Shown in pieces: positions 13,570-16,938 of a DNA stretch of 16,938 nucleotides (positions within the stretch are counted from its first letter, which is position 1; each line of letters opens with the position of its first letter). Source of the stretch: Lachnospiraceae bacterium UBA7076 (GTDB taxonomy: Bacteria > Bacillota > Clostridia > Lachnospirales > Lachnospiraceae). The stretch covers positions 219,870 to 236,807 of the forward strand of contig DKZK01000027.1 in the NCBI GenBank assembly GCA_002493625.1. The letters run 5' to 3'. Position numbers and translations under genes: made by a program. The notes below the pieces were generated by a model. That model ran no database searches. It saw only the letters and a list, made by a program, of their open reading frames with translations, and had not been told where the DNA came from.

Positions 13570-13659
13570 TTATTCGATGTCCGAACTTTTGCTTTCCACT
13601 TGTTTTTGCTGTATTTTAACCGTTCTATCTTCTATATCAGCCACTTTTTCTCTATTATT
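13570..13659 (-). pseudogene. C-terminal fragment of an unknown gene
   Basis: A 29-codon open segment ending in TAA (13570-13572) encodes NNREKVADIEDRTVKIQQKQ and then VESKSSDIE: highly charged, helical and coiled-coil-like, as at the end of a larger protein. It has an in-frame TAG just upstream, no start and no ribosome binding site. The source gene is not identified. Confidence 0.3.
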
Positions 13660-13752
13660 CTATAGCAAATATACTTTACTATTTCACACTCTATTGTTAT
13701 GCCTGCTATAGTTCATCTGCCAAACTTTCCACAACAGCCAACGGCAAAACCA

Positions 13753-14100
13753 TTATTCACCCCAATAATTTTCAGTCTCCTGTGTAGTAGTTTTAATACC
13801 AAATAACTTCCACAGAAAATCTTCCCTTTCGTTAAAAATATCCATTATTCGTATTACATTTTCCTCAATCCGATAAAATGCATAGTTATGTTGTATATAC
13901 AGCATTCTATAATCGCAAGGTATTCCTATCAGATTTTCTACAGATGGTCCTTTAGTTTCAAACCGCTGTAAATCTCGAAATGCCCTTGTCATTTTCCGGA
14001 TTACAGATTTCGCCTTTTCTGCACCATACCTAACAGTAACATCCTGTTTTATCTCATGTAGTTTTTCAAGGGCATCCGGAGAGTATTGTAATTTCTTCAA
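13753..14100 (-). CDS. RelE/ParE-family toxin
   Basis: 115 aa. The N-terminal helices (KKLQYSPDALEKLHEIKQDV then GAEKAKSVIRKMTRAFRDL) and the beta-sheet end (CDYRMLYIQHNYAFYRIEEN then IRIMDIFNEREDFLWKLFG) are the standard RelE/ParE fold; Tyr/Arg/Phe residues of the last strands fit the active surface. Family members are ribosome-dependent mRNA interferases or gyrase inhibitors; which one cannot be told. The only usable start is TTG 14100, overlapping the antitoxin stop in the 4-nt sequence TTGA, a compact translational coupling that would keep toxin below antitoxin. The roughly 15-residue tail after LWKLFG is longer than usual. Confidence 0.88.
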   Translation of the reverse strand: MKKLQYSPDALEKLHEIKQDVTVRYGAEKAKSVIRKMTRAFRDLQRFETKGPSVENLIGIPCDYRMLYIQHNYAFYRIEENVIRIMDIFNEREDFLWKLFGIKTTTQETENYWGE

Positions 14101-14357
14101 TCAAATACCCCCAGTTCTTTCTCTACATCATCTGCGAAAATCCAACCTTCTTTATCAGCTCGTTCCTCTGCTTTTCTCAACTTAGAAACCAATGTATAAG
14201 CTGCTCGATAACGGTCAAGCTCATCAATCTCTGCCATAGTAAGAATTCCATACTCACCATGACCATTTCGTGTAAGATAAACTCTGTTTGATGCATCTAC
14301 TTGTTTTAACACTTCTGTGTAATTTCTTAAATCTGATATCGGCTTAATATTTGGCAT
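14097..14357 (-). CDS. Phd/YefM-family antitoxin
   Basis: 86 aa from ATG 14357, chosen because GGAG lies 5 nt upstream and because MPNIKPISDLRNYTEVLKQV is the canonical Phd/YefM start; the frame opens earlier (14420) but that part is AT-rich leader. It contains VYLTRNGHGEYGILTMAEID, the DNA-binding Phd core, and an acidic C-terminus that would wrap the toxin. It is first in the two-gene operon. Upstream, the AT-rich near-palindrome around 14382-14402 (ATTATATATGATATATTATA) overlaps the likely -10 and is a good operator candidate for the autoregulation known in this family. Confidence 0.9.
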   Translation of the reverse strand: MPNIKPISDLRNYTEVLKQVDASNRVYLTRNGHGEYGILTMAEIDELDRYRAAYTLVSKLRKAEERADKEGWIFADDVEKELGVFD

Positions 14358-14601
14358 ATCAATCAACTCCTTTGCTGACATTATATATGATATATTATAT
14401 CCAAGCAAGCAAATTCGCATGTGAATTTATCCAATCAAAAAACACACCTTCTTATAACTACATGGAGTTAAATCCTACACATGTTTTTTTGAATCATTTT
14501 ATACCTATTGCTTCATCACAATGTTCTTGATATAATTTTTTATATTGATTTTAAAGTTAATGCACCAAATTTAAAAATATAGTTGTGGGCATTATTACTT
14601 T

Positions 14602-14820
14602 TTAAATATGAGACAAAACAACAATGCCACAGAATAGGAGGATATTGGGGATAGCTTCTAGCAACTTTTTTCTTTCATTATCGCTGAGTCCAACAACTTC
14701 CCCATCATCATTTTTGCCGATATAAAGGGTTCCGCCGTATGCGTTTGCATAACCGTAGATTCATTCTAAGAACTCATCATGCCATAATTCTTTGTATTCT
14801 ATTGTTTGATGTTCCGGCAT
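14602..14820 (-). pseudogene. AlbA_2 / Schlafen-AAA-type fragment with nonsense mutation
   Basis: ATG 14820 is preceded by AGGTGAGGAGT. The frame reads MPEHQTIEYKELWHDEFLE, then TGA (14761-14763) where the family has Trp (TGG), then IYGYANAYGGTLYIGKNDDG, EVVGLSDNERKKLLEAIPN and soon a stop. The EYKxxWHDxxLxWxxxxANAxGGxLxIGxxDxGxVVG pattern is the AlbA_2 (divergent AAA-4) domain of predicted nucleic-acid-linked regulators, normally about 400-500 aa. After EAIPN the match is lost, so the gene is both nonsense-mutated and truncated. Confidence 0.75.
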
Positions 14821-14858
14821 ACTCCTCACCTACTGCTTTCTTATATTCTCTAAGTTCG

Positions 14859-15583
14859 TTAACCCTCTGGAGATAAGGATTCATTCATTTGAATAATATG
14901 TGCCACAAATATCAACAACGTTTTATAGGCAATATCCACCTCTTCATCGGCATAATCTATAATTCCTCTATGCAGAATATTATTTCTAAATGGCAATCGC
15001 TTATCTATGCTTGTAAAATTATCTGTATTTGCAAATACAACATTTGTGATTGCCAATAAAACTGTTTTATAAAGATTTTCATTATCCATGCCATGATTAT
15101 TCTTTATTAATTCAATTCTAAGCATATCTTTTGTGCCTTCATTTCGCTTCTTATCACGTCTCAACGTTGAATATATCAATCTTTCAAAATGTGACAATAT
15201 TATAATAAGTTTTTCTCTATTTCCATAACTATTATTTCCCATTACATTTTTTATATAGTTATGAAGCACATTGTTGCTATCAATATACTTTAATATATCA
15301 CACCTTGCTTCTTCCATAGTAGAAATTTCAAGTTCATCAAATAACCATTCTATTTCTTCATATGTCAAATTTTTTTCTTTAAGCTTTGACATCTCTGAAA
15401 AAATACTGTCTCTTGAACATCATCAGGAATATTATTAAATATTTCTAATAATCTTTGAAATTCTTCCGTTTTGGCAAAACTATTTAATGCATCCGCAACT
15501 TCGTTTCTAATTTTTTCTGTGCGTTTTACCAAAATATCTAATGCTTCACTTAAATTCTTTGAAATATTATTCCAATCTTCCAT
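14859..15583 (-). pseudogene. HEPN-like protein gene split by a -1 frame change (about 241 aa if joined)
   Basis: Part 1 (15583-15365, ATG with GGTGGG 7-8 nt upstream) encodes MEDWNNISKNLSEALDILVK... and ends ETVFFQRCQSLKKKI. Part 2 (from 15392 to 14859) begins MSKLKEKNLTYEEIEW and has no ribosome binding site. The two overlap by 28 nt. Slippage by -1 at the A7 run (15370-15376) would give SLKKKNLTYEEIEWLFDELE, a smooth join. Near the C-terminus LPFRNNILHRG (part 2 residues 133-143) fits the Rx4-6H motif of HEPN RNases (Arg136, His141), followed by a helix. Such proteins are common in toxin and phage-defence systems. Either the frame change is a recent mutation or it is programmed. The HEPN assignment is motif-based only. 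Confidence 0.6.
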
Positions 15584-15585
15584 TT

Positions 15586-15747
15586 CTAATCCCACCTAAA
15601 CACGCTTGCAACACTTTTACACAATTTCCTCATATAACAATCCTGTATATCTATTTGCGGCAAATCATGAACATTAAGTTTATAAACTAACAAATGTGTA
15701 AGCATCAAGTCAGCTTCTACTGCAAATATTTTTGCTGCATTTTTCAT
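15586..15747 (-). CDS. Small 53-aa protein translationally coupled to the HEPN-like gene
   Basis: ATG 15747 follows AGAGAGA and the ORF ends with TAG 2 nt before the next ATG (TAG-AA-ATG). The product is MKNAAKIFAVEADLMLTHLL, VYKLNVHDLPQIDIQDCYMR and KLCKSVASVFRWD: one amphipathic helix plus a basic end, no known motif. Its last codons contain the ribosome binding site of the downstream gene. It is likely co-transcribed from a -10 box (TATAAT, 15810-15815). Position and size suit an antitoxin or partner protein, but that is inference. Confidence 0.5.
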   Translation of the reverse strand: MKNAAKIFAVEADLMLTHLLVYKLNVHDLPQIDIQDCYMRKLCKSVASVFRWD

Positions 15748-15809
15748 TCTCTCTTCTAAAAAACATTTTCTTATTCAAATTTAAAATACAAATCTTTAAA
15801 ATACTTATC

Positions 15810-15815
15810 ATTATA
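15810..15815 (-). promoter_or_regulatory. -10 box upstream of the 53-aa / HEPN-like pair
   Basis: A TATAAT box on the minus strand (in GTCGTATAATGATAAG) lies 63 nt before ATG 15747. No good -35 was seen at 16-18 nt, so this is a weak or regulated promoter call. Confidence 0.35.
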
Positions 15816-15856
15816 CGACATTAATTATTATGACGACGTTACTACTTTTTCACATA

Positions 15857-16720
15857 TCAAGCGTCAACCCTAATATGTTCTAATAAATTTTGACCAAATA
15901 AGGTTATATGAAAACGATCTATATTATTTTGACTAATTATACCAGTTGATGATATAAATTCCAGTTGCACAACTCCTTTACTCTGCATTTTTAACAACGC
16001 ACGAACTAGAAAAGCCCAATCATACACCTCAAAACCATCTTCATCTTTCCCCGCCTCATTCAGTATTCTTCCCATGTCTTGAATATTAGTTAGCTTAAAA
16101 AATTCTGTAAAATCTTTCCAAAATATTGTATTCTCTCCATAAATAATATTTCTATCATACCATTTATGTGGGGTGTATGCTTTCTTCATGGTAGTATTTT
16201 CTTGGTTGACAATTTGAGGCTGCTTTTGTTTCTCCCTTATATCACTTTGATACTTTTCTGTCATTTGCTGATGATATATCCTAACACCATCTTTCATATA
16301 TTGCTTTATTATTTTAAGGAGCTCAATATCATTACCATTACAAGAACATATTATTTCACACAATTCTTCATCCATATCTTGTTTTTCATTCATTAAATAC
16401 GAAATCAAACAATCTATAAGTGGTTCCGTTATTTCCGGCAATGCACTTAAACAAAGATGCTTAAAGTTATTTCTAAAAACATATTGGGAATGTTCATCCA
16501 ATAAATCAATGCTCTCTTGGAGTGCATTAATTGTGATTGCCTGTTCTTCAATTTTTTTCTGAAATTGTAATAGCCTTTTTTCCACACTCTTTGTATCAAA
16601 ATAAGAACATGCTTCGTTGTATACACTCGCAAAAATTGGTATTGCTAAAAATGCCGGATTAATCAGTGATAACGCTGATGCCACTGGCGAACCAACATTT
16701 AAAGCAGTTTGAATAGCCAC
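15857..16720 (-). CDS. Hypothetical protein with hydrophobic N-terminus and winged-helix-like C-terminus
   Basis: 287 aa from GTG 16720, the first usable start; there is no ribosome binding site and the start lies inside the integrase stump, so the true N-terminus may be lost. A hydrophobic stretch (about residues 10-35, SPVASALSLINPAFLAIPIF) could insert in the membrane. It is followed by a coiled coil (46-75), a helical section (80-150), a Gln-rich linker (150-178) and a C-terminal module (about 195-285). That module ends DRFHITLFGQNLLEHIRVD, a wHTH-like ending (ITxxGxxLL) seen in many mobile-element and defence proteins. I do not recognise the family. It is followed 110 nt later by the 53-aa/HEPN-like pair on the same strand. 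Confidence 0.65.
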   Translation of the reverse strand: MAIQTALNVGSPVASALSLINPAFLAIPIFASVYNEACSYFDTKSVEKRLLQFQKKIEEQAITINALQESIDLLDEHSQYVFRNNFKHLCLSALPEITEPLIDCLISYLMNEKQDMDEELCEIICSCNGNDIELLKIIKQYMKDGVRIYHQQMTEKYQSDIREKQKQPQIVNQENTTMKKAYTPHKWYDRNIIYGENTIFWKDFTEFFKLTNIQDMGRILNEAGKDEDGFEVYDWAFLVRALLKMQSKGVVQLEFISSTGIISQNNIDRFHITLFGQNLLEHIRVDA

Positions 16721-16938
16721 ACCAGTATAAAATTTGAAATGCTTGATAGGAATATGGCTTGTCTTTTACTGCTTCAATGAATTTCAGATATTCTTCTTTC
16801 GTCCAAAAAAGCATTTCCTCTGCTTTCCCTTTTCCAAGCGGCCCGGCTTTGACAACAGGATTGCTTTTTAACTCGTAGAACCGCACCGCATGATTAAATA
16901 ATGCGCTCAATTCAGATTGCAGAGTTTTCAGATAAGTC
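16659..16938 (-). pseudogene. Truncated Tn916/phage-type tyrosine integrase
   Basis: The frame is open to the right edge and gives TYLKTLQSELSALFNHAVRF, YELKSNPVVKAGPLGKGKAE, EMLFWTKEEYLKFIEAVKDK, then PYSYQAFQILYWCG. This is the end of the SAM-like core-binding domain and the beginning of the catalytic domain of Int-Tn916-type recombinases. In relatives YWCG is followed by IREGELLAL with the first catalytic Arg; here it changes abruptly to YSNCFKCWF and a stop. The break is at about 16715, where the reading frame of the 287-aa protein takes over. All catalytic residues are missing, so it cannot recombine. The upstream part is outside the window. Confidence 0.88.

Larger units (their letters stand above)
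12736..13752. other. 1-kb region of decayed small ORFs, promoter module and terminators
   Basis: There is no intact gene. From right to left on the minus strand it holds: a 29-codon C-terminal fragment (13570-13659); hairpin 13520-13550; a coding-like stretch with an internal TAA (13310-13480, containing EYPFESKIIVEDKFEFFARR); a 41-codon ORF broken by one base (13181-13307); an 18-nt palindrome TTCCAATT-ca-AATTGGAA (13153-13170); terminator 12967-13006; and promoter module A (12894-12956). Then comes a roughly 160-nt leader before the GNAT gene with the aborted reading MK-stop-TALVGIAFYRNRK. This looks like the residue of several deletions. Confidence 0.5.

Noticed and set aside
14459..14490. 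Plus-strand terminator (ACATG/CATGT followed by seven Ts)
   Set aside because: Only a 5-bp stem with a long loop and no plus-strand gene upstream that would need it.

Overview
The window looks like a chromosomal segment of a gut-type low-G+C Firmicute, most likely Clostridia/Lachnospiraceae. This rests on strong GGAGG-type ribosome binding sites, AT-rich spacers and the protein families seen (SpoIIE/SpoIIAA/SpoIIAB-type proteins, a hybrid kinase, a Tn916-like integrase, a BtrH_N protein, Phd/RelE). The genus cannot be fixed from sequence alone. There is no rRNA, tRNA or CRISPR array.

Layout. (1) 1-1870: the 5' end of a minus-strand gene cut by the window edge, a plus-strand 155-aa conserved protein with a two-part AbrB-like appearance, a minus-strand alpha/beta hydrolase and a broken tyrosine-phosphatase start. 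(2) 1878-7071: a coherent signalling block, visibly richer in G+C than its flanks. One promoter serves STAS antagonist, RsbW/SpoIIAB-like ATPase, PAS-HisKA-HATPase-REC-HPt hybrid kinase and stand-alone REC. A membrane-anchored SpoIIE-type phosphatase converges on them, with its stop codon overlapping that of the REC gene by 4 nt. These parts would make a partner switch (STAS, kinase-like ATPase, PP2C) wired to a phosphorelay; no output gene is present. (3) 7172-13006: an AT-rich accessory region transcribed almost entirely leftwards. It holds a CatA-like acetyltransferase, a GNAT remnant, a four-helix membrane protein, a truncated alpha/beta hydrolase, a Vat/CatB-type acetyltransferase with a 12-codon leader ORF, a conserved 164-aa protein, and a GNAT / TfoX_C / BtrH_N operon with its own terminator. 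(4) 13007-14820: decayed small ORFs, a Phd/RelE toxin-antitoxin pair and a nonsense-mutated AlbA_2 (Schlafen-like) fragment. (5) 14859-16938: a leftward pair made of a 53-aa small protein and a HEPN-like gene split by a frame change at an A7 tract, then a possible defence-type protein fused at its 5' side to the stump of a tyrosine integrase that runs off the right edge.

The most notable non-gene signal is a roughly 60-70-bp upstream module (weak hairpin, T-rich stretch, TGG(T/C)AA-like -35, extended TATAAT -10). It occurs three times on the minus strand, at about 1794-1866, 9821-9881 and 12894-12956, each time in front of unrelated cargo. With the many truncated genes and the integrase stump, regions 3-5 read as a repeatedly remodelled integration hotspot next to a stable signalling operon.
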